Shown: positions 24,178 through 35,440 of the stretch, piece after piece
How the letters are laid out: each line of letters opens with the position of its first letter
How positions within the stretch are numbered: position 1 is the first letter of the stretch
Source of the DNA: Gigantopelta aegis
Lineage: Eukaryota; Mollusca; Gastropoda; Neomphalida; Peltospiridae
DNA length: 64,000 nucleotides
Direction of reading: 5' to 3'
NCBI RefSeq assembly: GCF_016097555.1
Contig: NC_054708.1
Coordinates: forward strand, 4,922,293-4,986,292
Notes under the pieces: model-generated
Told to the model about the DNA's origin: nothing
The model's input: only the letters and a program-made list of their open reading frames with translations
The model's database searches: none
Program-made: the position numbers and the translations under genes

Positions 24178-25103
24178 CTTAGCAACAGCCTGAAAAAAAT
24201 AAAATGTTTTAATATGTCTTAATGTAAAGTCCGTTACCAACAGATCCTCGCACACACGCAGAGCAAGATAGACACATGGATATTAAAAGGTATGTTTCGC
24301 ATTTTATCGGTAGTTGCGGCGGACAGGTACATTTCATGATTTCATAATTTTTCCCGCCAGTACTAGCTCTGTACAAATCCATTTTTTAAAAATCTTGCGT
24401 ACATATTGTACGTGAACAGTGATTTTGTTATCTGTCACTGGACCAAGTGTCATGATAACCGTATAGTGGACACGAAATTGTCGTTTAGTAAAATTTCCTT
24501 TAGCTGGATTGTAGATTAATTTCCATAGTTCTTTCTCTCACAACCCCGTTTTTATTCTGTCTTTAATTGAATCATATTTTATTTCTTTAAACACAACTTA
24601 CTAGGCTCCCTCCATAATACATACATGTCACGACAATAATATAGTTATGCCATTTAAATATGAATAACAATTAATATTATCTCATCACGTCAGCGTCTCT
24701 CCTCTCTCTTTCTATGCGCGTGTGCTTGAGTGATGCAGGGAGGTGTCTAGACTGTAGCCAGTGAAGTCGTTTTTGTTCTGGGTGTTGGGTGTTGTGGGGT
24801 CATACTCCATCGGAAAATACAGTAAATTGTTATTTTTAGCTTCAAACGAGGGTACTTCGATCCCACAAATCTCCCCAACTCTCTGTTTATTTGTTTTTAT
24901 TCCAATCACTCCTCACTCGTCAGTTGTCAAGAACGTAAAATTAACATTTACGACAACTGGTTACATTTGCTACATATAGCGTCACTATTAACATAGTAAT
25001 GCCACCCAGTGCAGACAAACGACTGGGCATGACCTAACAGGTATGTGGATTATTGTAAAACAAAATTAAGAAATTCGCATATAAAATGTAGGCCTGTACT
25101 TAC
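24178..25103. other. GPCR 1 5'UTR intron
   Basis: Runs from the coding-exon acceptor (exon starts at 24189) to the nearer candidate leader donor at 25103. 24720-24880 is related to 22790-22960 (dispersed repeat). Otherwise nothing recognised. Confidence 0.5.
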
Positions 25104-25160
25104 ATTTAATCCATTTCAGAAATACCTGTCATTGTTAGATGATTCATGTCCAGTCTTGGG
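25104..25160 (-). other. Candidate non-coding leader exon 1a of GPCR 1
   Basis: A strong donor, TTAAAT|GTAAGTAC, has its exon end at 25104. The exon sequence upstream includes AACAATGACAGG, similar to the leader at 32887 of paralogue 2. The 5' end of the exon is unknown; the range is nominal. Confidence 0.35.
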
Positions 25161-25989
25161 AATAGCAATGCAATGCCAGTGTTTCTAGTTCTAACAGTAA
25201 CGTTGTCCACGTGATAGCACACTATTTGTTTAAACATCATCGTCCTCTTCATCATCAAATCAGCTGGTGCTGAGCAGTGGTGGTCTAGTACGAAGAAGTA
25301 CTTCAAGTAGCAGCTGGACTGACATATAGATACTTCACTTGAACGAGGCCAATCCCAACAACCAATGGGCTACTTTCGCTGTCTTAAATACGATATGTCT
25401 TTGCAGGCACTAAAATATAAATTGTACAAAAGCAAAAGGTGGTCAGGGTGTTGTTATTTTTTTGTTTGTTTTGTTTTGTTTTGTTTCGTTTTTTTGTTTT
25501 TTGTTGTTTGTTGTTTTGTGGGGGGGGGGGGGGGGGGGGGGTTTGTGGGGTGTTTTTTTTTTTTTTTTTTTTGGGGGGGGGGGTGTTTTTAATTTTATTT
25601 GATTGCACAACAAAGTATACACTATACATTGTGGAACTGATACATACTGACAAAATAAACATTTGAGATATTACAAAAGCTATTAAATGTATTATAAAAA
25701 CGTCTCCTACGTCCTAATATTATGAACGTGTAAATCAGCTCTGTATATATTGCAATATAATCTAGTGATAAATAATTGTGAAAGATAAAAACACATAGCA
25801 TTGTATACAGTTAGTTTTGTTCAACTATTCCACGTTTGTTCACATTTGATTGCTCTAATTAATTGCGGATATATACTTATATCTGTATCGTATTAAAGTT
25901 TTTTTGTTTAACTAGAGCAAATTAATTTATTAATCATCTGCTATTAGATGTAAAACATTTGGTAATTTTGACATATCGTCTTAGAGAGG
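25161..25989. other. Unrecognised sequence with poly-T/poly-G run
   Basis: 25455-25590 is low-complexity T- and G-rich sequence including runs of about 20 G, 18 T and 12 G. The rest is AT-rich with no recognised feature. Confidence 0.6.
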
Positions 25990-26133
25990 AAACTCGCTAC
26001 ATTATTCCATTAGAAGCAAGGGATCTTTTATATGCAGAATCCCACAGACAGGATAGCACATACCACGGCCCTTGATATACCAGTCGTAATGCACTGGCCT
26101 GACGACGGGGACCGATCCAGGCTGATCCTAGAC
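25990..26133 (-). mobile_element. SINE body, 5' head replaced by a trinucleotide array
   Basis: Complement of the SINE body: 'aagggatcttttatatgcag', 'agcacataccacggcccttg', 'gacgacggggaccgatcc'. The tRNA-like head should follow at about 26130 but the sequence enters the trinucleotide tract instead. Confidence 0.8.
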
Positions 26134-26135
26134 TA

Positions 26136-26235
26136 ATACCACTACTGTTGCTGTTACTGTTATTACTACTACAAATAGCACTAATGTTGCTGCTGCTGCT
26201 GCTACTACTGTTACTACTACTGATACCACTTATTA

Positions 26236-26333
<98 letters not shown>

Positions 26334-26835
26334 GTTGCTGCTGTTGTTGCTACTACTAGTACCACTACTGTTGCTACTGCTACTGCTACTGCTACTGCTA
26401 CTACTAATACCACTACTGTTGCTGCTACTGCTACTGCTACTGCTACTACTAATACCACTATTGTTGCTGCTGCTACTGCTACTAATACCACTACTGTTAT
26501 TGCTGGTGTTGCTGCTGCTGCTACTACTGCTACTACCACTACTGTTGCTGCTGTTACTGCCGCTACTACTAATACCACTACTGTTGCTGCGGCTACTGCT
26601 ACTACTAGTAATACCACTACTGTTGTTGCTGCTGCTGTTACAGCTACTACTACTACTACTGGTGCTGGTGTTGCTGCTGCTGCTGCTAATACCACTACAG
26701 TTGCTGCTGCTGCTACTGCTACTACTACTAATACCACTACTGTTGTTGCTGCTGCTGCTGCTTCTACTACTACTACTACTACTACTAAGCCACCACCACC
26801 ACCAATGTTGCTGCTGCTGCTGCTACAATTACCAC
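26136..26835. repeat. Compound (TAC/TGC/TGT)n trinucleotide array
   Basis: About 700 bp of imperfect trinucleotides, with clean blocks of GCT (about 26235-26273) and ACT (about 26274-26332) and higher-order units of 'accactactgttgctgctac'. Long Leu-, Thr/Ala- and Val/Ala-rich frames across it are artefacts. Confidence 0.95.
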
Positions 26836-27113
26836 CACTACTACTAACAATTAGCAGTGAACAAATGACAATTCTCCTTCTATGTCAAGCAAGAACCATT
26901 CATATCAAGCGGTTGGTAATAGATCACAACTTCTGAGATACCTCAGGACATGTACATATATTATAAGCTGATTTCAACCAAGGTCACATCATTTTGTCAC
27001 AGTTTTCTCATCAGTGTTATAACATTCAGGGACTTCTGAATGCTTTAAAGACGTGATATGGTAGACATTTAGAGGCTATTTCCCGATATGTCGCAGCAGT
27101 CATTATGAAGGAT
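26836..27113. other. Spacer, no feature recognised
   Basis: About 280 bases without recognised repeat or exon. Confidence 0.5.
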
Positions 27114-27231
27114 GTATCGTCCTGGAGAAATGGCAGTCTTCCTATATGCGACGTAGAAAGGAAGTATCGTCCTGGGGAAGTGACAGTCTTACTATAGGCG
27201 ACGTAGAAAATATGTATCGTCCTGGGCCTCA
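27114..27231. repeat. 50-bp repeat, 2.3 copies
   Basis: Two 50-bp copies beginning 'tatcgtcctgg' with 'cagtcttcctatatgcgacg', and a third cut off at 'tatcgtcctgggcctc'. Confidence 0.85.
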
Positions 27232-27232
27232 T

Positions 27233-27922
27233 TTTACAAAGCGATTTTAGTGCTAAGATCACCTTAATGAGACATTCCTCAGTTTGCTGCATTGTAAGAT
27301 GTTTCCGACTAATAAAATAATTCTACAATTAAACTTACATATCAAAGGGACATTCCTGAGTTTGCTGCATTTTAAGATGTTTCCGAAAAATTAAATATTT
27401 CTACGATTAAACATATTAAATATATTTTCTTGTTTAGAATATCAGTGTCTGTATATTCAATGCGTTTCTGGTCGTCTTAATATTTGTAAGAAGCCCAAAC
27501 TGGATTTTGTCTTCAAATAATTTCGAACGTACGAAAAAATAATATTTGAGGAAATAAAATGAAATTTAACCTAATACAAATAGAGAACGACCAGAAACAC
27601 GTTTAATATATAGCCACTAATATTTTATGCAGAAAAATATATTTGATATGTAATTACAATCATTAAAAAGTCTCTGTTAGTCGATAACATTTTAAAAATT
27701 GCAGCAAACTCAGGAATGTCCCTTTAAATATATTTTCTTGTTTAGAATATCAGTGTCTGTATATTCAATGTGTACTCATATATCATAATCATATGTAATA
27801 TGTAATTACAATCGTTAAAATGTCTCTGTTAGTCGATAACATCTTAAAAATTGCAGCAAACTCAGGAATGTCCATTTAAGAGCAAAAGGTAGCTATGTGC
27901 GCTAGGACCGCTTCGTAAAACC
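27233..27922. mobile_element. Palindromic MITE containing a nested TTAA MITE pair
   Basis: Outer arms: 'ttttacaaagcgattttagt' at the left, and the complement of 'ttttacgaagcggtcctagc' at the right. Between them, at TTAA (27264-27267 and 27876-27879), sits a MITE with ends like 'gacattcctgagtttgctgc'. Inside that MITE is another copy of the same family (27344-27727). Confidence 0.75.
27344..27727. mobile_element. Inner TTAA MITE (384 bp)
   Basis: Terminal inverted repeats of at least 30 bp: AAAGGGACATTCCTGAGTTT at the left and its complement at the right, ending CCCTTTAA. Host-copy sequence 'tatattttcttgtttagaat' continues directly after it and also occurs inside it. Confidence 0.85.
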
Positions 27923-27926
27923 GCGC

Positions 27927-28150
27927 ACTGTGAAGTGGCAGTCCTCCTAAAGGGAAACACTCGCCTGTGAAGTGGCAGTCCTCATAAAGGGAAACACTCG
28001 CCTGTGAAGTGGCAGTCCTCCTAAGGAACACTCACCTGTGAAGTGGCAGTCCTTCTAAAGGGGAAACGTTCGCCTGTGAAGGTGGCAGTCCTCCTAAAGG
28101 GAAACACTCGACTGTGAAGTGGTAGTCCTCCTAAGTGGAAACACTTGACA
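27927..28150. repeat. 37-bp minisatellite
   Basis: About six imperfect copies of 'gtgaagtggcagtcctccta' plus 'aagggaaacactcgcct'. Begins directly after the palindromic MITE. Confidence 0.92.
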
Positions 28151-28518
28151 ATGGTGCAGTCATGATATTGTCTGAACATATTTCGACTGTCTTGTGCAGA
28201 GATACACGTTTTTAATGTTGATAGTTTGTTTTGCGTTCATTTATTCATTTATTGTATGATAATTATCAGTACTAATATGTTTATTGTTTTATAATTATCT
28301 AGTGTACTCATGTTACAAATATAAACTTTTCTTTTAACATCTATTAAAACTAAATGTTCGTGTCTTATTATATTGTGAATAAAAGGTAAAACTAATATAC
28401 TGAATATGCGTACCTACTTGTTCGTGTACATGTTATCATTTTGTATTATTTCTGGTTTTGTTACTCATTGTATTATTGTAATACGATACTTACTGAAGTT
28501 ACAATAGAGAATACATAC
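28151..28518. other. GPCR 1 5' intronic sequence
   Basis: AT-rich, no recognised feature. Confidence 0.4.
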
Positions 28519-28565
28519 CTGTGTGCCACCTGTCTGTTGACGTTATCGTGATGTAGTGGTTATCA
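28519..28565 (-). other. Candidate non-coding leader exon 1b of GPCR 1
   Basis: Donor CACACAG|GTATGT with exon end at 28519. Upstream exon sequence has CAACAGACAGGTGGCAC, similar to the leader at 38838 (CAACAGACAAGTACAC). The 5' end is unknown. Confidence 0.35.
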
Positions 28566-29889
28566 CACAGGAATAGCGTGGTCCACACTGAACACAGAGC
28601 TGGTGTTTTCTCTTCTAATGATGAGCAGGAAATGATTTAATGCCTTATCGCTATAATCACGTGTGGTGATGCATTACACTGCCGAGTTAGTAATTCACTA
28701 TTAAACCCATTCAGCGGATCAATAAAACGTCGCCTCTTACCGAATGGTGTTAATGTTTCAGTCACACCAGGATCTTCAAAATTACTTAAATTTGGAAATA
28801 CTTTATTTGCATAAGTTTACGAGTTGGGAGGCGGAGGGGAACTGCTCTCTAGTGCTGGAAAAAAAATCATCAAATTCGGACAAAAATTATAGAGATATTC
28901 GGGCGAAATATGCTAACCTGAGACCTTTTCCTTTAATTCGGGCAAACACCATCCTGCCCCATCCATTCACACCCCACCTACCCCACTCCACCCCACCCCT
29001 ACAAAACTGGCAGCCAGTACGCTTATGATTGAAATAATCAGTGACGCATAAAAACCTTTTTTTTTGGTACTACTTTGTGGAAATATGTTTGGCAGGACCT
29101 CCATACCAATTACAAAACGCTTCAAACTTAAGAATGTTATTCTCCAAGGTACATTTTGATACACACCGCATTTATACTCGCTCTATATCTGCAAAAATAT
29201 TGCACGTGACTATGCGAACTGCTTTATCTTTCCAATTTTATTAAAGGTAGTTCGCCCTCAAAATATTTCTGAAAAATTTCTGTAAAATATACTGAATTAC
29301 ATTGGAAACCACCACCCACTTTCCAGTTTAAATTGCTCTCGCATTTATGATATTGCTGCAAAACACAAAACAATTCTGACTCTTGTATACAATTTTGGGG
29401 TTATTTATTGCTGACCAGAATATATGTAATTTTACAATATGAGTTAAATATATTATTGTTTTCTTCTCGTGCGTTTCCAACAGTGTTCAGTATATTAGTC
29501 TACACAAATCCGTGTGCGCATTTAAATGTTCCTTTGTTTGAGGAAGCTGCAGAAAGGTGTTTTAATACAAATAATGGGTGTTGCAGGTAATGAAGAAGTA
29601 GAATGCAGCAACTGTGTGAATAAACCGAGAAACAAAACGAAATAATACACCTTTTATTGTCTTCATTACAGTAATAAAATATTGTGTACATATTATAAGT
29701 GACAATATTACAACATACTTAATTAAAGTGAAAATATATAGAAACAACATAATTTAATTACAGTCCAGTGACTATCTTTATCTGCAGCAGAATCTTGGTC
29801 ATTGTTTCTCACAAATTATACATGTACAAGAAACGAAATATATACATATTATTTTCAAAACCCAAATACATTGTATTTCAATTATTAAA
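28566..29889. other. Intergenic between GPCR paralogues
   Basis: 28790-28960 contains repeated 'aattcgg(g/a)caaa' motifs typical of a dispersed element. 29243 'ttaaaggtagttcgccctca' looks like the end of another TTAA element. No exon supported. Confidence 0.45.
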
Positions 29890-30163
29890 AGGCAGTTTGT
29901 TTTGTTTTACGACGCCACTAGAGCACATTGATGCATTAAGCATCGACTTAGAGAGAAAACCCGCTGCATTTTTCCCTTAATAGCAAAGGATCTTTTATGT
30001 GCACCATCCTAAAGGTAGGATAACACATACCACGACTTTTGATATACCAGTCGTTTTGCACTGGCTGCAACGAAAAATAATCCAATGGGCCCCCGACGGG
30101 GATCGATCCTAGACCGATAGCGCACTAGGCGAGCACTTTACCATTGGGCTACGTCCCGCCCCA
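29890..30163 (-). mobile_element. Full-length SINE
   Basis: Complement reads head 'gggcgggacgtagcccaatg', 'gatcgatccccgtcgggggc', body 'gtcgtggtatgtgttatcct', and tail 'gtggcgtcgtaaaacaaaac'. It carries the gacatccaat-less, shorter 3' domain with 'tcgatgcttaatgcatcaat'. Confidence 0.88.
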
Positions 30164-30869
30164 AAGAATATTTCAAGTGTAAAATGTAAGGAAAGACCTT
30201 TATTGTATACATAGTACGCCAGATGACATATATATTAATATTAAAGTAATAAATATTGCTTAAATTAAAGCGACGATCGCTCGTATTTTAAATACTTGAT
30301 AATAAAATGATCGAACACATTCAAGTGACGATCAATAAAACAATATAAAAAGTCGAAGACAACATACAAAAACATTGCACAATTGTAAACTTACACCATC
30401 CTCAACATTATGGAAAACGTTCTTAACACATACTATTTCTAGACCATGATGTAATTGTTGAATGACATCTTATCTTTTTTCTTCTTAATTGCTTGAACTG
30501 TCAAACGAGCGTAGGTATGTACGTTTGAAAACAAGCAAAAAACAAAAACAAACAAAAAACAAACAAACAAAACAAAACAAAAAAACACACACAAAAAAAC
30601 ACAACAACAACAACAAACAAAGAAATAAACACCACACAAATTAGCAATTGTACGAAGCATTAAACCGTCAGTTTGAGTTATTAGCAGGCATACAGCACAT
30701 GCTCCTAATTTTGACCTTGCTTGGGGAAGTGCAGATAAAGTATTACTATTTTGTGAACAAAAACAAATTGTAAAGCTATCCAATTCTAGATTCACAAGCT
30801 GTTTAAAGGGAAAGCACAAAGAGCCATGGGGGTTTAAAACATCCAGGTCCCAACATAATTAAACAATCA
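30164..30869. other. GPCR 2 downstream flank
   Basis: Contains an A/C-rich (CAAA)n tract at 30535-30622. No other feature recognised. Confidence 0.5.
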
Positions 30870-31991
30870 TTATTTGGCATCAGAAACAATACCATCACTA
30901 ATAGCTCGAATTCTTCCATTTTCGCTGGCATTCGATTCAGCATCTAACGTCGAACAATTGAAGCACGTCCTTAGGCGGGCTCTGAGTCTTTCGACCATCA
31001 TCCCGTAGTAGAGTGGGTTTATGATGGCGTTGCCCATACACATAGCGATGGTAAAGACAAACACCTGTGATGATATGATCATCTTCTGGTCTGCCACAAT
31101 AAACACGAACACTATAAACACAGGAGTCCACATGACGAAGAAGAAGACCAGCAAAGAAAACAATGTCTTCACAATCCGAAAATCTCTTTTGTCCCGTCGC
31201 TTCTTGAAGTCCAAAGTGCTCATCCATATTGTACTGGTAAATGTCTTCTGTGGCTTCACAACGGTCTGTCGAATTGTCCAGAATCTTCTGAAGATATTAA
31301 CGTAGCTCCAAGTTAGTAAAACAAACGGAATAATAAATGCACTGATTAGTAAAATGGTTGTGAAAATAATCGAGACTCTGATTTTTGGTTGGCGTGGCCA
31401 TATCAGGGTACATATTGTCACATGAGACTGTCCCAGTCTGACAAACTGTGTGTCAAAGTAGAGGATCATGGGTAGAAAACATACAAGAGCTGATATCCAC
31501 ACGACTAACAGAATACACAGTGCTGATCGCTGTGTGAGTCTGGTGACTGATCGACCTACAATACAGATGTATCGGTCCAAGCCGATCAACGTCATCGTCC
31601 AGATACCAACAAACCCACACACGAATTCCGTGTAGACCATCATGCTGCAAGCCCAACTCCCAAAAATCCACGAACCTGTTACCCTGGTAACTGCAATCAT
31701 TGGGGCGCCAAATGTCAGAAACATGTCTGCTATTGTCAAGTTGCAGATGAAACTGTTGGTGACAGTGCGCATGCGTCGGTTACAGATTAGATGAGCAAAG
31801 ACAACAGTATTGAAGTACAAGGACAGTAGAAATAAGAAACTAAAGACGGTGGCTTCGACGATTCCATACGCAGACGATGACCTGTTAAACTGGGAAAAGA
31901 AGGAGAAAAACGTCGTATTCCCCCAGCCATGTTTACCGTCGCTTCCTGGGAAGTACGAAGAATTAAAGTTGTGGTTTTTCTGATCCCACAT
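30870..31991 (-). CDS. Class A GPCR, FFAR4/GPR120-like (paralogue 2)
   Basis: The 373-residue receptor is in one exon, with an acceptor (ttctttttcag) again exactly 12 bases before the ATG. It is alignable with paralogue 1 without gaps up to about residue 245: R103, D89, C115, L-D-R-Y at 138-141 and I-C-T-L-I-W-P at 193-199 occupy the same positions. W288 and N-P-L-Y-Y at 325-329 also match. Differences cluster in ICL3 (about 243-262) and the C-tail, which is 8 residues shorter, while both tails end in I-R-x-I-S-D-G-I-V-S. Same orientation, same exon structure and same acceptor spacing show a tandem gene duplication. Changes in ICL3 and the tail suggest different coupling or desensitisation; that is inference. 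Both copies look intact. Confidence 0.9.
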   Translation of the reverse strand: MWDQKNHNFNSSYFPGSDGKHGWGNTTFFSFFSQFNRSSSAYGIVEATVFSFLFLLSLYFNTVVFAHLICNRRMRTVTNSFICNLTIADMFLTFGAPMIAVTRVTGSWIFGSWACSMMVYTEFVCGFVGIWTMTLIGLDRYICIVGRSVTRLTQRSALCILLVVWISALVCFLPMILYFDTQFVRLGQSHVTICTLIWPRQPKIRVSIIFTTILLISAFIIPFVLLTWSYVNIFRRFWTIRQTVVKPQKTFTSTIWMSTLDFKKRRDKRDFRIVKTLFSLLVFFFVMWTPVFIVFVFIVADQKMIISSQVFVFTIAMCMGNAIINPLYYGMMVERLRARLRTCFNCSTLDAESNASENGRIRAISDGIVSDAK

Positions 31992-32886
31992 CTTAGACGC
32001 AGTCTGAAAAAGAAAATCTAAATTAAATATTTCCACAACAATCTTTTGTCTTACTCAGCTGTTGGCTTTTAACCAGTTTCATTTTAGAATTTTGTAATTT
32101 AAATTTCTGTTTTGTTATAGCAATATTATAATGTCACATGTAGAACAGGCGTTTTACTCTAAACGTGGTGGTGTGGTGTAATGCAGGAACAATTATTGTG
32201 TTCATCAGAAGCGTCGGTGTGAATTGTATCAATTTTGTATAATATTACTTCAAAACGTGTCTGTGTACGACTTTAGAAATATAAAACTCAAGCCCCAATA
32301 GTTTAAATGTTTGATTAATTTGTTTTTCGAAATTCACGAATGAAAACGTGCAGTCTCACATGAAAGCTAACGCAACGCACCAATTACTAAACCGGAAATT
32401 GGGTAATGCTTTCACTGGTTGTTTGGCTTTGGAACCCATACAAACATGATTCAAATCCACTTCACGTCATATTGATTGGTCTGTCAGTTTCAATCGACAA
32501 TAAACAACAACCTTCTTAGGCAAACAAACCCAGAGGTTTGAAAACGTTAATTAAAAATATTTTAAAACACAATGGTTTTATTTGTCTAGAGTTGCTATAT
32601 CAAACACAGTTCTTTGTTATATTATGCATCACTGTCTTTGACAGAACTCGTTGGTGCACAAATAACAAACACTGTGCTCATTACAGGCGTGCTTGAATAG
32701 TTATTTGATGGAAGCACGTCAAAAATTAACCACACCCATATTATTATTATTGAAATATCATAGCGAATATATGGCTGCATGTTTAGCACCGCAATAAATG
32801 ATTCAATCATTATTCCTTCTTGTTTTAAATCTAAATTCGTTTAATTAAGATTAATAAATAATCTAATAAAAACAAAATACACTTAC
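31992..32886. other. GPCR 2 5'UTR intron
   Basis: Between the coding-exon acceptor (exon start 32003) and the nearer candidate leader donor. AT-rich, no recognised feature. Confidence 0.5.
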
Positions 32887-32945
32887 ATTTAAAGCAGTTT
32901 ATGGATGTCTGTTATTTTCACATGATGCAAGACCAGCGGCAGACG
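32887..32945 (-). other. Candidate non-coding leader exon 2a of GPCR 2
   Basis: Donor TTTAAAT|GTAAGTGT with exon end at 32887; upstream AACAGACATCCATAAACTG. It resembles leader 1a at 25104 in its AACA..GACA motif and TTAAAT|GTAAGT end. The 5' end is unknown. Confidence 0.35.
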
Positions 32946-33328
32946 CAACAGTACTGGAGCATGACACGATATCTGTGGTATTAATAAACGAGTTATTCAC
33001 ATGACGTTACGGCTCTGGTATTAGTGTATATATTAACATTATCTCTCTCCGAGCAGCACGACAGTAGCAGCGTGTGTTGATTGGAATCTAATATAAATAT
33101 ATAACACGAGTACCAGCTGTACCGACACTAAAACACTTCACTCCCACTGGTGTGGTCACAGGCTAACCTCGACGGTTGTGTTACAACTAACAAACAATCT
33201 TGTTTATAGTCCGACAATAATTGGTCAAGGCTTATCGAATTTTGTTTTTAATATATATATATTTACAATACAGACATATACATATACAGGCATACACAGA
33301 TACGTATGCACGTACTCACTACAAACGG
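32946..33328. other. Spacer upstream of leader 2a
   Basis: No recognised feature apart from short AT microsatellites near 33250. Confidence 0.4.
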
Positions 33329-33646
33329 GGTCGGGATTTAGAACAGACGGTTGAGTGCTCGCTTGAGGTGCTTGCGTCGCAGGATCGAACCGTCTCGGTG
33401 GATACATTCAACTGATTGGTTTTTTTTTCTCTCGTTCCATCTAGTGCACCACAACTGAACAAAAGCCGTGGTATGTGCTTTCCTGTCTGTGAGAAAGTGC
33501 ATATAAAAGATTCTTAGCTGCATTAGAAACAAATGTAGCGGGTTTCCTCTGATGACTGCGTGTCAGAATTACCAAATGTTTGATATCAAATAGGCGATTA
33601 TTAATTAGTCAATGTGCTGCAGTGGTGTAGTTAAACAAAACAAACT
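33329..33646 (+). mobile_element. SINE with alternative tRNA head
   Basis: Head 'gtcgggatttagaacagacg' and 'gtgctcgcttgaggtgcttg', B box 'aggatcgaaccgtctcggtg', body 'aagccgtggtatgtgctttc', 3' domain 'ccaaatgtttgatatcaaat' and tail 'gtagttaaacaaaacaaact'. The head differs from the 'gacgtagcccagtgg' type while the body and tail are shared. Confidence 0.9.
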
Positions 33647-33795
33647 TTAACATACCTACCTGCACACACTTTAACATACCTACCTGCACAGACTTTAACA
33701 TACCTACCTGCACAGACTTTAACATACCTACCTGCACAGACTTTAACATACCTACCTGCACAAACTTTAACATACCTACCTGCACAGACTTTCTA
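33644..33795. repeat. 24-bp minisatellite
   Basis: About six copies of 'actttaacatacctacctgc' plus 'acac/acag'. It begins in the 'ctttaac' tail of the preceding SINE, so it seems to have grown from that tail. Confidence 0.93.
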
Positions 33796-33958
33796 CCAGC
33801 AAACGATTTGAGGATACATAATAAAAAATAAAACAGACTATAAATGCCATTATTAGATGGATCTGGTTTTGAAATCTTTTGTAATTTAACCCTGACGGTG
33901 AGTAATTTTACCCTCGGTAATCCCTGGTACATACATACAGACAGACAGACAGACAGAA

Positions 33959-33959
33959 T

Positions 33960-34028
<69 letters not shown>
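33959..34028. repeat. (CA)n microsatellite
   Basis: About 35 uninterrupted CA units, preceded by a short (GACA)n. Confidence 0.97.
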
Positions 34029-34033
<5 letters not shown>

Positions 34034-34043
34034 TACATACTAG

Positions 34044-34549
34044 AAAACTAATGGAATTTGAGAATACGAGTCACCAAACTAAACTTCATAGAACGCCTGA
34101 ACTTTCCCGCTTCTGTGACATTCACCCCGATATCGGTGTCCACATTCTTTGGAAAATAGCGTACGTTCATCCAAATTGTAAAATAACTTTATCATCAGTC
34201 GTAAAAATAGGTAGCATGAAAACCTTTCCAAGGAAATGTATTCTATGTGATAAACAAACGTTAGATTATTCTAAACATATTTTATTACACTGTGAAAAAC
34301 TAATAACAGAAAGAAATGCTGCTTTTGAATTACTAGCAAACATTATGTCTATTGACCAATATGTTACAATATGTGACCAAAGTGACGAAAATCTCATGAA
34401 CTGTATTTTGGGAGGAGAAAACAATGACCTGAATGGTCTTGATTTTCATCAGTGGATTGCGTTTATTTTAAGCATATCAAAATATATACATCTTTGTCGT
34501 CAGTACATCCGGTTGGATTTCTAAACTGTTATAAATAGTTATGAAGGGC

Positions 34550-34633
<84 letters not shown>

Positions 34634-34745
34634 ATATTAATGTATTACGGTACCTGTATTTTTGTGTTATTTATTTAATTTGAACGTGTGATTGTATGCA
34701 ATCTTCATTTATGGAGGAAATAAAGAATATCATCATCATACATAC
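34044..34745 (+). mobile_element. 5'-truncated LINE, ORF2 C-terminus and 3'UTR
   Basis: Coding until the stop at 34524. The reading has P-R-K-C-I-L-C-D-K-Q-T-L-D-Y-S-K-H-I-L-L-H-C, a C-x2-C-x8-H-x4-C knuckle typical of the C-terminus of non-LTR reverse transcriptases. An LxFHQWIAFILSISKYI tail follows. The 3'UTR contains a (CT)n block (34558-34632) and 'ggaggaaataaagaatatca' before an (ATC)n tail, the normal end of several LINE clades. The reverse transcriptase domain is absent. The clade cannot be fixed; Jockey/CR1-like is inference. Confidence 0.75.
34558..34632. repeat. (CT)n microsatellite in LINE 3'UTR
   Basis: About 37 CT units. Confidence 0.97.
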
Positions 34746-35168
34746 GCTCGCACGCACGCACGCATGTACACACACATACATACATAAATACATACATCGA
34801 GAGGTTATTAGTACTAAATATTAATAGGTTAAATATAAAAGCTACTAACCAAATTACGTTGACTGTCATATTTCGTTATGTAATGAGCAATAATCTTAAT
34901 TGGCACGTGGCACCCATATCCGTAATAAGTTAAGTGGCTTTTTGTGTGTGGAACGCGATTCCGATATCTCAATAACGGTAGTGAGTGAAATCTGACAACC
35001 AACAGCTAGCTCACAGAGATTTTACTTTGTAATTGGAACAACTCACAGTATACAGATCTAACTTATTTCCTGGGCATCAGACCCCAACTGCGTGCGTTTA
35101 CCATTCTCTATGTTTTGGATCTGTCAGATTCTGTCATATGTCAACAACTTTAAATGTAATAACGTCTT
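34746..35168. other. Spacer, no feature recognised
   Basis: Short CA/CG-rich stretch at its start, otherwise unremarkable. Confidence 0.4.
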
Positions 35169-35440
35169 CAAAGGGGGCGGGATGTAGCCCAGTGGTAAAG
35201 CGCTCGCTTAATGCGCGGTCGGTCTGGGATCGATCCCCGTCGGCGGGCCCATGGAGTTATTTCTCGTTCTAGCCAGTGTATCAAAGGCCATAATATGTGC
35301 TATCCTGCCTAATGAAAAAAAGTAGCGAGTTTCCTCTCTATGACTGTGTCAAAATGACCATATATGACACCAACAGCCAATGATTAAGAAATCAATGTGC
35401 CCTAGTGGTGTCGTTAAACACAACAAATTCTTTGTTAGGC
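35169..35440 (+). mobile_element. SINE, internally shortened
   Basis: Head 'gcgggatgtagcccagtggt', B box 'tctgggatcgatccccgtcg', 3' domain with 'gacaccaacagccaatgatt', tail 'gtgtcgttaaacacaacaaa'. Part of the body around the 'accacgactgg' block is missing. Confidence 0.9.

Noticed and set aside
26136-26835. Long Leu-, Thr/Ala- and Val/Ala-rich open frames
   Set aside because: Pure trinucleotide repeat: any frame free of stops stays open. No flanking splice sites or non-repeat coding sequence.
30439-30819. 126-codon minus-strand frame with a Phe/Val/Cys-rich stretch
   Set aside because: The hydrophobic run is the (CAAA)n-type low-complexity tract read backwards.
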